In this document: positions 1 to 6,887 of the stretch, one piece after another
How the letters are laid out: the number at the start of each line of letters is the position of its first letter
Numbering within the stretch: the stretch's first letter is position 1
Source: Caldithrix sp. RBG_13_44_9
Lineage (GTDB): Bacteria; Calditrichota; Calditrichia; RBG-13-44-9
Assembly (NCBI GenBank): GCA_001771055.1
Contig: MESS01000150.1
Coordinates: 5,202-13,912, forward strand
DNA length: 8,711 nt
Direction of reading: 5' to 3'
The notes under the pieces: generated by a model
Told to the model about the DNA's origin: nothing
What the model saw: the letters and a program-made list of their open reading frames with translations, nothing else
The model's database searches: none
Position numbers and translations under genes: made by a program

Positions 1-731
1 GTGGCATAAACCAGGCCCTCCTCGGCATCTTCCGGGATCACCATTGGAGTCTTTTTAAATCCTTCCAGATACCAGTCAATGATCATCTTTTTGATCTCAA
101 AGGGATATTCTTCTTTTTCCCGGATGAAACTGAGATGCCATTCCCCCCAGTGGCCATAGGAACCGATATCTATATGGTCAATGTCAGGATGCCCATCGTA
201 ACGTTTGGCAAATTCCTTTACCAGCCGGCCCATATATTTGGCGAATAATGGATCGGCATGATCCGGCATCCAGCTCACATCTTTTTTACCAGACAATTGG
301 GTGCTTTCAGCAATAAATTCAAATCCTTTCGCCCCGGTCTTGCGATACCACTCCGGGATCCGGGGGCGGCCGTTGGCCGGCATGATGCGGGTAGCCAGAC
401 GCTGGCCGTGGGCATGAGCGGCGGCCAGTACCGAATCTACCATCTTCCAGTTGAATTTTCCTTCCTGCGGTTCCAGCTCGTCCCAGTACCAGCGATAGTA
501 AGCAATCGAACTTTTGGGATAACCCGGCACTTCGCCATCAATGGAACTTTGGGTGGTGAAGCCCATTCCCGGATTCACCAGAACCTCATCGGATTCGAGC
601 GGCGAGACAATGATGACATTGGGTATCCCGACGGCTTTAATGATATTCATAAACGGTTCGACTTGAGAAAACACCAGGGAAATGACAACGAGGATGATAA
701 TGAGAATTGAACGGTTTACAAATTGTTGCAT
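1..731 (-). CDS. Exported TIM-barrel protein, DUF4832/DUF4874-like (C-terminus cut by window edge)
   Basis: Seen: an open frame of 243 codons runs from ATG at 731 off the left edge. The start has a TAAGGA ribosome site (740-745) eight bases upstream. Residues 1-23 are a hydrophobic segment after a short basic start (Asn-Arg at 6-7), so a signal peptide or membrane anchor. Asn-Pro-Gly-Met-Gly-Phe lies at 53-58, a Trp/Glu-Pro/Gly-Lys strand block at 81-95, and Tyr-Gly-His-Trp-Gly-Glu-Trp-His at 192-199. Known: an N-terminal NPGxGF motif and a YGxWGE motif at the end of a barrel strand are typical of the DUF4874/DUF4832 glycoside-hydrolase-like barrels. Inference: an exported glycan-active enzyme with Glu197 as the best catalytic candidate; substrate unknown. 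Its motif block matches the 527-residue protein at 3247-4830 without gaps (Tyr-Asp to Trp-Gly-Glu spacing identical), so the two are probably distant paralogs. It is the third gene of the minus-strand glycan cluster. Confidence 0.8.
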   Translation of the reverse strand, partial: MQQFVNRSILIIILVVISLVFSQVEPFMNIIKAVGIPNVIIVSPLESDEVLVNPGMGFTTQSSIDGEVPGYPKSSIAYYRWYWDELEPQEGKFNWKMVDSVLAAAHAHGQRLATRIMPANGRPRIPEWYRKTGAKGFEFIAESTQLSGKKDVSWMPDHADPLFAKYMGRLVKEFAKRYDGHPDIDHIDIGSYGHWGEWHLSFIREKEEYPFEIKKMIIDWYLEGFKKTPMVIPEDAEEGLVYA

Positions 732-796
732 GGAGTATTTCCTTATATTAATGTGATGGAAATAATTCTAGAAACTAGTGAAAAATTCAAACTTTT

Positions 797-870
797 TGTC
801 ATTGCGGGTAGAAAAATGACCAAGTAATCTAATCTGATTAATAGATTCCTTCGCTTTGCTCGGAATGACA
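797..870. repeat. Imperfect palindromic interspersed repeat
   Basis: The left arm starts TGTCATTGCGGG at 797 and the right arm ends CGGAATGACA at 870. The arms also pair at AATCT (826-830) and AGATT (843-847) around a short AT-rich centre. This matches the general form of the palindromic intergenic element with TGTCATTGCGAG ends and a GAAGCAATCT interior found in many unrelated bacterial genomes. Here it has drifted, with clear mismatches in the left arm between 809 and 825. It fills most of the spacer between two glycan-cluster genes and could form an RNA hairpin there. Confidence 0.65.
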
Positions 871-898
871 CCTTATGACATTTCTCAGTAGTTTCATC

Positions 899-3100
899 CT
901 ATTTATTAAAATACACGGTTGCCAGACTGTAAATCTCAAATGCTGGAATTTCAAATTCCAGAAAAGATCCGCTTTTTTTAGTAGCAACTTTTTGAGTTTC
1001 ATATAACGGAGACCCGACGGTTACCTGTGATACGTTTTTGCCTTCCGGGATCAACAATTTTACTTTGACCTTGTTGGCCGGAGTTACTATTCCATCCAGA
1101 TTCATATTATAGTTCACCAGGTGCACCAGCAGAATGTTCTTCTCGGCTTGTTCCATGGTGGTAAATTCTACCGTGTAAGGTGCCTGCAGTTTACCAGACA
1201 ATTCTCCAGCCGCCGCCCACTCTACTGCTGCCGGAAGGGCTTCAAAGGCGGCTTTCACCCGGGCCGGAAATTTACCCTGTCCGTACATCATATGGTCGTC
1301 GGGCAGGGGAGTCTTGTCGGTATCACCCTTTCCCACCGGCAATGGATTGAAAGGGATGAAAACCACTCGACCTTTACCGGCCTTTTTTTGAACTACTTCC
1401 ACCGGGGTGTCCTGCAAGTTGAACCCCAATAACTCAGAAAGTCCCAGATTCTCTCTGGGCAATCCATATTCATCCTTCAAAGAGGAGAGGCCAAGTACCA
1501 CCAATCCACCGCCGTCATTTACATACTGTTTGATTAATTCCAGCTGGGGATCGCTTAACAAGGGAACATAGGGGAGTACCAGTACCTTGAATTTTACCAG
1601 CTCCCGGGAAGTAAAATCTCGCTCTACGGTCATCACATGGGCAATCCCATGATCTGCCAATACCCGCGAAGCAGGATTAAAGTAACTGAATTCATCACTG
1701 TAAAATTGATTCAATGAACAAAATATTCCTACATTGGCACTCAATCTGGCTCCGATCAGGTTGGATTCATTTTTCTGGAAGAAGCCATAGATCAGCTCCG
1801 CCCCGTTATGAACTTTGGGAGAAATGGGTTCACCGAAGGTTTCCCGTACCACACTGAAAGTATTGTGGTTGGCAAAGGCCTCGGCAATATTGAGCTGGAT
1901 CAGATTATAGAGCGCATTTTCATTGGGAATAGGTTTGGGGGTGGAAGGCTGAACGCAGTACATCCAGACCGGTTTCTGCATGGCAGCAGCTGCCAGGAAT
2001 TTCAGCGGGGCAGAATTACTTATTTTTGTTTCGCCCTCGGTGCGGGGCACAGACTGCAATCCATGCTGAATTTCCGAATAGAGAAAATCGTCCACTGCCC
2101 CCATCATTTCCATATCATCCCCGTTGGTGTAGGCCATATTGCCATAGGCGCCGCCATTAATATTTCCGGAAAGTAAGAAATTGGGATTAATTTTTCTGGC
2201 TGCTTCCCGCAGCAGGCGATGGAACTCTGTTAACGACCAGCTGCGAAACTGCAGCCACTCCCGCCACAATGCCATGGTATTATTGGTGGGCGGCTCCACT
2301 ATGGTTAGATCGGCAATTCCATACCGTTTTTTCAGATAGTCTGCCGATACTTTTTCCTGCAGATATTTTCGGAAGGCGTTTTTCGAATGGTCACAAAAGC
2401 AAGTTCCCTCATGCACCTTGGTCCAGTCGATGTAAGCTCCATCATGCCCGCCCAGGGCGATCAATTTGATGACACCGGTAAAATACTGCAGGTAATACGG
2501 ATTATCCTGGCAACCAAACATCTCAAAACCGCCGCCGGTTTTTGGAGCATTGGGATGTCTGAATCGGTAATAAGAGTATTCCCGGCCTGAAGTATATCGC
2601 GGCCACATGGCAGGTCCTTCTTCTGGCCGGGGACCAAAAAATTCCTGATAGATTTCCCATAATCCCGGTGTCTGATAAACCTGGTTTAAGTTAAGTTCTT
2701 CCGGTTTTGGGGTATCTTCATATTTTTCGCTGCTGCCCCCCAATGCCATGGTGGTATAGGCGATTACGTACATCCCCTCGTTATGAAATTTTTTTACGTT
2801 CGCTCTCGATTCTTCCAGCATTTCCTGAAATCGGGAAAGGTCAGTGATATACAGTCCACTCTCCTTATCTTTCGGAAAGACGATTGCTCCGCCGGTCTGA
2901 TTGACGGTAGTATGCAGCCGTTGCAGGAACTCAATATTACCGGTGGAACGGACAATCCGGATGTGCCCCCAATCCCAGGGACCTAATTGGACAGTGCCCT
3001 TCTCTGCTTCGGTTGTTTGACTGGTTATAGCAACGGGTAATAAAAAATTGAGCATAGTAAATAAAAATAAAAACTTCAATCCATTAGATACTATTTTCAT
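899..3100 (-). CDS. Exported glycoside hydrolase-like protein with GH42-type trimerisation domain
   Basis: Seen: 733 residues, ATG preceded by AGGAGGA (3107-3113), and a signal peptide at about 1-27 (Lys2, then hydrophobic Leu/Phe-rich core 9-24). Residues about 40-430 read as a TIM barrel: Gly-Gly-His-Asp-Gly-Ala-Tyr-Ile-Asp-Trp at 217-226 is a classic strand-4 segment, followed by Cys-Phe-Cys-Asp-His at 234-238, and Ser-Glu-Ile-Gln-His at 342-346. Residues about 453-600 form a Rossmann/glutaminase-like domain ending in the Asn-Asp-Gly-Gly-Gly-Leu-Val-Val-Leu-Gly strand (528-537). A beta-rich tail spans 640-733. Known: this order resembles GH42 beta-galactosidases and their relatives. Inference: an extracytoplasmic glycosidase with Glu343 and Asp225 as candidate active-site residues; the substrate cannot be read from sequence, and a non-catalytic role is possible. 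It lies 146 bp after the Tat-exported protein and 167 bp before the third cluster gene, so co-transcription is plausible but not shown. Confidence 0.88.
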   Translation of the reverse strand: MKIVSNGLKFLFLFTMLNFLLPVAITSQTTEAEKGTVQLGPWDWGHIRIVRSTGNIEFLQRLHTTVNQTGGAIVFPKDKESGLYITDLSRFQEMLEESRANVKKFHNEGMYVIAYTTMALGGSSEKYEDTPKPEELNLNQVYQTPGLWEIYQEFFGPRPEEGPAMWPRYTSGREYSYYRFRHPNAPKTGGGFEMFGCQDNPYYLQYFTGVIKLIALGGHDGAYIDWTKVHEGTCFCDHSKNAFRKYLQEKVSADYLKKRYGIADLTIVEPPTNNTMALWREWLQFRSWSLTEFHRLLREAARKINPNFLLSGNINGGAYGNMAYTNGDDMEMMGAVDDFLYSEIQHGLQSVPRTEGETKISNSAPLKFLAAAAMQKPVWMYCVQPSTPKPIPNENALYNLIQLNIAEAFANHNTFSVVRETFGEPISPKVHNGAELIYGFFQKNESNLIGARLSANVGIFCSLNQFYSDEFSYFNPASRVLADHGIAHVMTVERDFTSRELVKFKVLVLPYVPLLSDPQLELIKQYVNDGGGLVVLGLSSLKDEYGLPRENLGLSELLGFNLQDTPVEVVQKKAGKGRVVFIPFNPLPVGKGDTDKTPLPDDHMMYGQGKFPARVKAAFEALPAAVEWAAAGELSGKLQAPYTVEFTTMEQAEKNILLVHLVNYNMNLDGIVTPANKVKVKLLIPEGKNVSQVTVGSPLYETQKVATKKSGSFLEFEIPAFEIYSLATVYFNK

Positions 3101-3159
3101 AATTTGTCCTCCTGGTTGTGCTTTATTTATTTCGCTTTCCGGTTATTAGAATGCGCCGT

Positions 3160-3201
3160 TTATCCAGAAAATTCAGAATGAATTTTGCCTTAGCTGGATA
3201 A
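3160..3201. repeat. Nested inverted repeat between two glycan-cluster genes
   Basis: TTATCCAG (3160-3167) is perfectly complementary to CTGGATAA (3194-3201). Inside it, AAAATTC (3168-3174) pairs with GAATTTT (3180-3186) around a five-base loop. The two stems stack on the left side, with an unpaired stretch of seven bases on the right (3187-3193). In the minus-strand transcript this lies between the stop at 3247 and the next start at 3100. No U-run follows, so it fits an mRNA stability or attenuation element, or an operator, better than a canonical terminator. Confidence 0.5.
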
Positions 3202-3246
3202 TACTTTCAATGGTTTTCCCGTATTTGACCATTTGTATTTTGCCGG

Positions 3247-4830
3247 CTATATTCCTTTCCGCCAGCCTTTATCATCATAGGTTTTTAGCTGGATGGTGAG
3301 TGTCCCATCGGCATTCAGAGGTTGAGCACAAGCCCAGCGTACCGGCCGGCGCACACCTTTAGTTTCCAGCTCGGCCCGGATTTTCATTTTCTGCCCTTCC
3401 ATTTCTTTGGGTACGATAAATGATGCCTGCCGCAAACGTCCTCCATGCGGGTGACCGCCATCCAATCCACCACCGATGCTGAGCTTGCCATCCAGGCTCT
3501 CCAGGTAAACCCGCAATATTCCCGGTACCCCGGCGACTCCATCGTTGGCGATTGCCAGAACAATCTCGCTGGTACCGTAGCGCTTGCGCTGCCAGATCCA
3601 GGAGGGACGCACCCGATAACCCATCCGCTGCTGTAAGGTGTGAATGCCATTTGGATATTTCTCATAATAATTTTTCAGATTTTCTGCCTCAGTCCAGATC
3701 GCCCAGTAATTGCCTCCTAAATCTAAAACGTGCAGCATACTATTTTCCCGTTCGTTGATACCTGCGACATCCACTTCCAGCTGCTCAACATTATAGTGGC
3801 GGCCGCGGCCTTCTTCCATCACCACAGCCAGCCAGGGGGGGCGGTTGCACAGACATTCTACCTGGATCGATTCCTCGATATAGACCGTACTGTCCGAACG
3901 CAGCCAGCAGCCGGCCCGGACTGCCAGATCCAGACATTCCCGGTTACCGGTCTTGCTGATATCCGGCTGGGTATTCATTGCCAGCGGCACTTTTTTCCAG
4001 GTTTCGATCTGATAGCGGGTCATCTCCAGCATAGTACGTTCAGCGGTGAGATAATCCGGGAAAGGATTGGGCAGGGCATTGGTATGACCTTCTCCCCAGA
4101 ATCCGTACATCATCATGTCCATAAATTCAACCAGCGGATGGTCATCATATTCTGCCGCCAGCAGATCGTTCAGTTCTTTGAAAGCTCTCTGGAATTCCGG
4201 ATGATCATAACGTGGTTCTACATAATCCCAATTCCCTTCACCGGCAACCTCTTTTTCACCGCGTATCCGGCCGATTTTTACCAGTGGTACTTTTTTCTGC
4301 AGAAAATCCGGCATGGCCAGTTGTTTCGGTTGAAAATTGGGACTGGAAAGCTGTACTCTGAATGCTACTCGCAGATTATACTTTTTAGCTGCCTCGAAGG
4401 TGAGTTTCCAGACTGGATTCAGATTCAATTTCCCTGGCTCGCTTTGCACATCCCGCCAGTCACAGCGGATATAGAGCACATCCATAAACGGCAGACTGGC
4501 CAGTTTTTCGATCTGATTCTCCAGGGTATCTTTTCCGGTGCGCACCAGGACTGCCGGTCCATTTTCTTCCCAGGTGTAGCCCACCAGACCGTGCCCGTAA
4601 TTTTTGACATGGTCTTTAGAGGGATTGGTCCAGGCGATGGTCTGCCAGCCATCATCCTGCTCGATCCCAAACGGACCCTGATTGAGCCGGTCAGTTGGAG
4701 TGGGGGCAGGTCCAAAATCATACCCATCCCAGCGGTGGTCCGGGACATCGGCTGGCAAAGGTTTTACTTTAAGTCCCAGCAGCAGCGAAGCCGCTCCGCT
4801 GGCCTTCATGAAATTTCGGCGATTCATCAT
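3247..4830 (-). CDS. Tat-exported TIM-barrel protein, DUF4832-like
   Basis: Seen: 527 residues. The N-terminus has a twin-arginine motif, Asn-Arg-Arg-Asn-Phe-Met-Lys (3-9), then a hydrophobic core (11-20) and a Pro-Leu-Pro-Ala cleavage-like site near 27, so it should be exported folded by the Tat system. Residues about 100-400 read as a barrel, with a Trp-Arg-Asp...Glu-Pro-Gly-Lys block (125-134) and Tyr-Gly-Phe-Trp-Gly-Glu-Gly-His at 242-249. Residues about 405-525 are a beta-rich tail with Asn-Asp-Gly-Val-Ala (429-433), like the DUF4832 C-terminal domain. Two ATGs in tandem (4830 and 4827) follow a GAGGTG ribosome site; either may be used. Inference: an extracytoplasmic glycan-active enzyme or binding protein with Glu247 as the leading catalytic candidate. 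It is the first gene of the minus-strand cluster and a likely paralog of the protein starting at 731. Tat export may mean folding or cofactor loading in the cytoplasm. Confidence 0.85.
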   Translation of the reverse strand: MMNRRNFMKASGAASLLLGLKVKPLPADVPDHRWDGYDFGPAPTPTDRLNQGPFGIEQDDGWQTIAWTNPSKDHVKNYGHGLVGYTWEENGPAVLVRTGKDTLENQIEKLASLPFMDVLYIRCDWRDVQSEPGKLNLNPVWKLTFEAAKKYNLRVAFRVQLSSPNFQPKQLAMPDFLQKKVPLVKIGRIRGEKEVAGEGNWDYVEPRYDHPEFQRAFKELNDLLAAEYDDHPLVEFMDMMMYGFWGEGHTNALPNPFPDYLTAERTMLEMTRYQIETWKKVPLAMNTQPDISKTGNRECLDLAVRAGCWLRSDSTVYIEESIQVECLCNRPPWLAVVMEEGRGRHYNVEQLEVDVAGINERENSMLHVLDLGGNYWAIWTEAENLKNYYEKYPNGIHTLQQRMGYRVRPSWIWQRKRYGTSEIVLAIANDGVAGVPGILRVYLESLDGKLSIGGGLDGGHPHGGRLRQASFIVPKEMEGQKMKIRAELETKGVRRPVRWACAQPLNADGTLTIQLKTYDDKGWRKGI

Positions 4831-5042
4831 AGTTTCACCTCTAAGTTGAAAGTGGATTTTATGGTATTTTTTACTGGATGGATATTCATACCTGCGGCGA
4901 TTATGATAAAATTAAGATATACTCAACGTGGAATGGATTGAACCACATTTTATATCAATTACCAGGTAAGAAGAAAAACTTTAAAAACCGATTGATATTC
5001 TACTGCTCTAATATAATCTTTTTTTTGCAAAGGGCAAATTCT

Positions 5043-5059
5043 CAGAAAATTATTTTCTG
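5043..5059. repeat. Perfect short hairpin
   Basis: CAGAAAA (5043-5049) pairs perfectly with TTTTCTG (5053-5059) around a three-base loop. It lies downstream of khpA and upstream of the glycan cluster on the minus strand. The stem is AT-rich and no separate U-tract follows, so terminator function is only possible. Confidence 0.35.
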
Positions 5060-5361
5060 GAATACGGCAGGATAATCGCCGAAGATCATATCTGGGAATA
5101 CAGATTTTGATGAAGGTCGGGGTATCTAAAATGGCTCAAAAGCAAATTTCAGAATTTTAGAGAATTCAATATAAAAATTTTGAGGTACTTGTCGGAGCAA
5201 GGACAAAGAAGGGTGATTAATTGAGGGGGTAATCAACTAAAAATTATCTTCAAGCTGCTTTAGATTTGATAATTTAAAAATTTTGTTAAGTCACATCTTG
5301 ATCATTGCACAATCGAATTCAGCAGAAAGGAATGATTTTTTATTACCTGTTTTTATTTGCT

Positions 5362-5383
5362 GGGATTTTATCCCTCAAATCCC
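5362..5383. repeat. Competing hairpins downstream of khpA
   Basis: GGGATTT (5362-5368) pairs with AAATCCC (5377-5383). The same left arm can instead form a tight hairpin, GGGAT (5362-5366) with ATCCC (5370-5374). The two folds exclude each other. The element starts about 40 bases past the khpA stop and could be its transcription end or an RNA stability element, but no U-tract follows on the minus strand. Confidence 0.35.
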
Positions 5384-5425
5384 TTGGGACGAAAAATATA
5401 TTACTAAATATCGGCAGTAAATAAC

Positions 5426-5656
5426 TTATTCCAGAATCTCCAATATAACCCCCCGCTTATGTTTGGCCCCAACCGCATTGATAATGGTGCGGATGGCTCT
5501 GGCAGTATGTCCATGCTTGCCAATCACTTTCCCGAGATCCCCTTGACCTACTCTTAACTCAAAAACCGTTATACTCTGGCCCACCACTTCCGTCAACACT
5601 ACTTCCTCCGGTTTGTCAACCAGATTCTTCACGATCAACTCGATTAATTCTTTCAT
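5426..5656 (-). CDS. khpA: KhpA-type KH-domain RNA-binding protein
   Basis: Seen: 76 residues from ATG at 5656. Gly-Lys-Val-Ile-Gly-Lys-His-Gly (42-49) carries the GxxG loop of a KH domain (Gly46-Lys-His-Gly49), followed by Thr-Ala-Arg-Ala-Ile-Arg-Thr-Ile (51-58). The frame also opens seven codons earlier at 5677, but AAAGGAGGT (5664-5672) lies right in front of the 5656 ATG and inside that longer reading, and 76 residues is close to the usual length of the family. Known: KhpA (formerly YlqC) is a small cytoplasmic RNA-binding protein that in Gram-positive bacteria pairs with KhpB/Jag and affects cell elongation and RNA fate. Context: in many bacteria khpA sits in an rpsP-rimM-trmD-rplS cluster; none of those genes is beside it here. 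Function beyond RNA binding is inference. Confidence 0.93.
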   Translation of the reverse strand: MKELIELIVKNLVDKPEEVVLTEVVGQSITVFELRVGQGDLGKVIGKHGHTARAIRTIINAVGAKHKRGVILEILE

Positions 5657-5663
5657 TGCCCTG

Positions 5664-5672
5664 ACCTCCTTT
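5664..5672 (-). promoter_or_regulatory. Shine-Dalgarno of khpA
   Basis: AAAGGAGGT on the minus strand, seven bases before the ATG at 5656. It is an essentially perfect anti-16S match and decides the start in favour of 5656 over the upstream in-frame ATG at 5677. Confidence 0.9.
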
Positions 5673-5677
5673 GACAT

Positions 5678-5699
5678 TTGAGAAAGAATTACTTCTCAA
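5678..5699. promoter_or_regulatory. Inverted repeat just upstream of khpA
   Basis: TTGAGAA (5678-5684) and TTCTCAA (5693-5699) form a perfect dyad with an eight-base centre. It sits six bases upstream of the khpA Shine-Dalgarno on the minus strand, a position suited to a leader hairpin or operator that affects ribosome loading. Function is inferred from position only. Confidence 0.4.
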
Positions 5700-5979
5700 T
5701 GAATGCTTTCCCGATCTATGTTCAGCAGTAATCCCGGATTATCAGATCCAGCTTAATTCTAAAGTCACCCGGTAATATGGTTTATTTCAGCGCCTTAAAC
5801 AATTGTTTTATGTATACTTTTCTAAAATTATCAAACAGCGGATTTTCTGCAGAATTTATTCTAAACTCGTTCGTTTGCAGGATTGACCAGATCACATGTC
5901 AGCCAAAATATTTCATAGTTTGAGATTGAATAGGTTTAAACAGATCCCGCTTTTACCTCATCAGCCTTTCTCCATAGAC

Positions 5980-6246
5980 AGATTGATCATTCAATACAGG
6001 GATGTTCACTCAGGTGAATCAATCCATTTCAGTGATACTGGGCATACAATAAGTATTAGGTTTATGACAGGATAATGGCGAAGCCATCCCTTCCCTGGGA
6101 CAAGATCGAGAGGATAAATAATATTTAAGACATTTCATAACCAATGGTAACAAACTGAAAATGATTGATTTGATAACCTAGATAATGCTGAAAATCCTGT
6201 GATCCTGTCTAAAATAAAAAATGCCCAGTATCGAATGATCAAATCT
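5980..6246. repeat. Noncoding segment bounded by inverted repeats (MITE-like)
   Basis: Left end: AGATTGATCATTC (5980-5992) continuing as AATACAGGGAT. Right end, read on the opposite strand from 6246: AGATTTGATCATTC then GATACTGGGCAT. Ten bases, TTGATCATTC, are identical, and the whole ends agree over about 25 bp with a few changes and gaps. A second copy of GATACTGGGCAT in the left-end orientation lies at 6034-6045 and is a perfect 12-bp inverse of 6221-6232. The interior holds a tight hairpin ATGGC-GAA-GCCAT (6075-6087) and no ORF. No clear target-site duplication flanks it, so mobility is a guess. Confidence 0.45.
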
Positions 6247-6270
6247 ATTAACAAGGATAAACCTCCACCA

Positions 6271-6298
6271 AGGTGTCAAACTTCGTGAGGTTTAACCT
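6271..6298. repeat. Short REP-like palindrome
   Basis: AGGT (6271-6274) pairs with ACCT (6295-6298) and AAAC (6278-6281) pairs with GTTT (6290-6293), around a TTCGTGAG centre. It has the shape of short intergenic palindromes with a TTCG-type tip seen dispersed in many genomes. It lies about 75 bases past the stop of the 92-residue gene on the minus strand. Confidence 0.4.
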
Positions 6299-6370
6299 GA
6301 AACCAGCGCCTGGCAAAATGCCGGACAAGTCTATCAAGATGTCCTGCCTGCCTGAACCGTACCTCTCTTG

Positions 6371-6649
6371 CTAAGCCTGATGGTGACTGAGTAAGTCTTG
6401 GATCTCTTTGAGCTCGAATTTATTTAATTGAATGATCCTGGCCTGAGAGCGGTATGCCGGCGGTAAAATACCGCGGGCTTCGTCTTTGTTGTCCACATCG
6501 GCAATGATCCAGGCTTTATGATCTCCATCCAGACATCCCCAGTCCGCATTGGTAAGGAAATGCGAACCGGTAGTGAGAAAGATTTCAACAGCCCGAGCAC
6601 ATTCCACCTGCTCGTCGCTATGGGGAACTTCAATGATAAATCTTGCCAT
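6371..6649 (-). CDS. Conserved-looking small protein of unknown function, 92 residues
   Basis: Seen: ATG at 6649 with GGAGGT (6658-6663) eight bases upstream, so the start is firm. There is no signal peptide or membrane segment. The order is a beta strand (Arg-Phe-Ile-Ile-Glu-Val-Pro-His, 3-10), an amphipathic helix (Val15-Thr27), a Gly-Ser-His-Phe-Leu-Thr-Asn-Ala-Asp-Trp-Gly-Cys stretch (28-39), a Lys-Ala-Trp-Ile-Ile-Ala-Asp-Val-Asp strand (45-53), a helix (Lys55-Gly60), Pro-Pro-Ala-Tyr-Arg (63-67), an Arg-Ile-Ile-Gln-Leu strand (71-75) and a C-terminal helix. This beta-alpha-beta-beta-like pattern suggests a small ferredoxin-like or dimeric alpha/beta-barrel fold, but that is inference. The invariant-looking His30, Asp36, Trp37, Cys39 and His44 could bind a metal or ligand. 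I do not recognise a characterised family; probably cytoplasmic. It stands alone, with no operon partner nearby. Confidence 0.85.
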   Translation of the reverse strand: MARFIIEVPHSDEQVECARAVEIFLTTGSHFLTNADWGCLDGDHKAWIIADVDNKDEARGILPPAYRSQARIIQLNKFELKEIQDLLSHHQA

Positions 6650-6713
6650 TATTCAATACCTCCGTTTTTCTGAAACTTTGATTATCCACCTGATAGTAAT
6701 ATCACAACCGCAA

Positions 6714-6737
6714 TCACCCTTAACCGAAAAAGGGTGA
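6714..6737. promoter_or_regulatory. Perfect 8-bp inverted repeat upstream of the 92-residue gene
   Basis: TCACCCTT (6714-6721) and AAGGGTGA (6730-6737) are exact inverse complements around eight bases. It lies 65-88 bases upstream of the ATG at 6649, and between that gene and the plus-strand mini-ORFs. The symmetry and position suit an operator or leader hairpin. There is no U-run on either side, so it is not a terminator. Confidence 0.4.
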
Positions 6738-6887
6738 ACTGTTGGATGATTTTTATTTATCGAAAATAATCAGGGTAATCGGTTAATTTTTTGGACTAGA
6801 AATTTCTGCTGTCTAATCCCTTTAATTCCGGGTAATTGTTTATCATCAATCAAATCACCTTAACACCGAATAAAAGTATCGGAAGTA

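Larger units (their letters stand above)
4831..5425. other. Gene-poor AT-rich spacer between khpA and the glycan cluster
   Basis: No convincing gene was found on either strand. The spacer should carry the promoter of the Tat-exported protein, which reads leftward from 4830. The minus strand near 4905-4935 has a TTGAGT followed by AT-rich sequence, but no well-spaced sigma-70 pair that I would defend. Two perfect short hairpins (5043-5059 and 5362-5383) are listed separately. No riboswitch or RNA gene was recognised. Confidence 0.6.
5657..6370. other. Long noncoding spacer upstream of khpA
   Basis: About 710 bp with no gene I can support. It contains the khpA leader dyad, a 12-bp perfect palindrome AAACAATTGTTT (5797-5808) about 140 bp upstream of khpA, an inverted-repeat-bounded segment (5980-6246) and a palindromic repeat (6271-6298), each treated separately where notable. 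No tRNA or riboswitch was recognised. Confidence 0.6.

Noticed and set aside
258..710. 150-codon plus-strand open frame near the left edge
   Set aside because: Antisense to the partial barrel protein, whose motifs (NPGMGF, YGHWGEWH) and signal peptide mark the minus strand as coding.
4900..4935. Candidate sigma-70 promoter for the glycan cluster (minus-strand TTGAGT with AT-rich downstream)
   Set aside because: No matching -10 hexamer lies at 16-18 bases; in AT-rich DNA this similarity is too weak to report as a site.
3730..4941. 403-codon plus-strand open frame opposite the Tat-exported protein
   Set aside because: It is antisense to a gene with a Tat signal, domain motifs and a ribosome site. 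Its translation is rich in Phe, Ile, His and Gln without recognisable motifs, as expected for the complement of a real gene.
6306..6350. Possible terminator after the 92-residue gene (GGACA / TGTCC and GGCA / TGCC stems)
   Set aside because: The stems are short and no U-tract follows on the minus strand.
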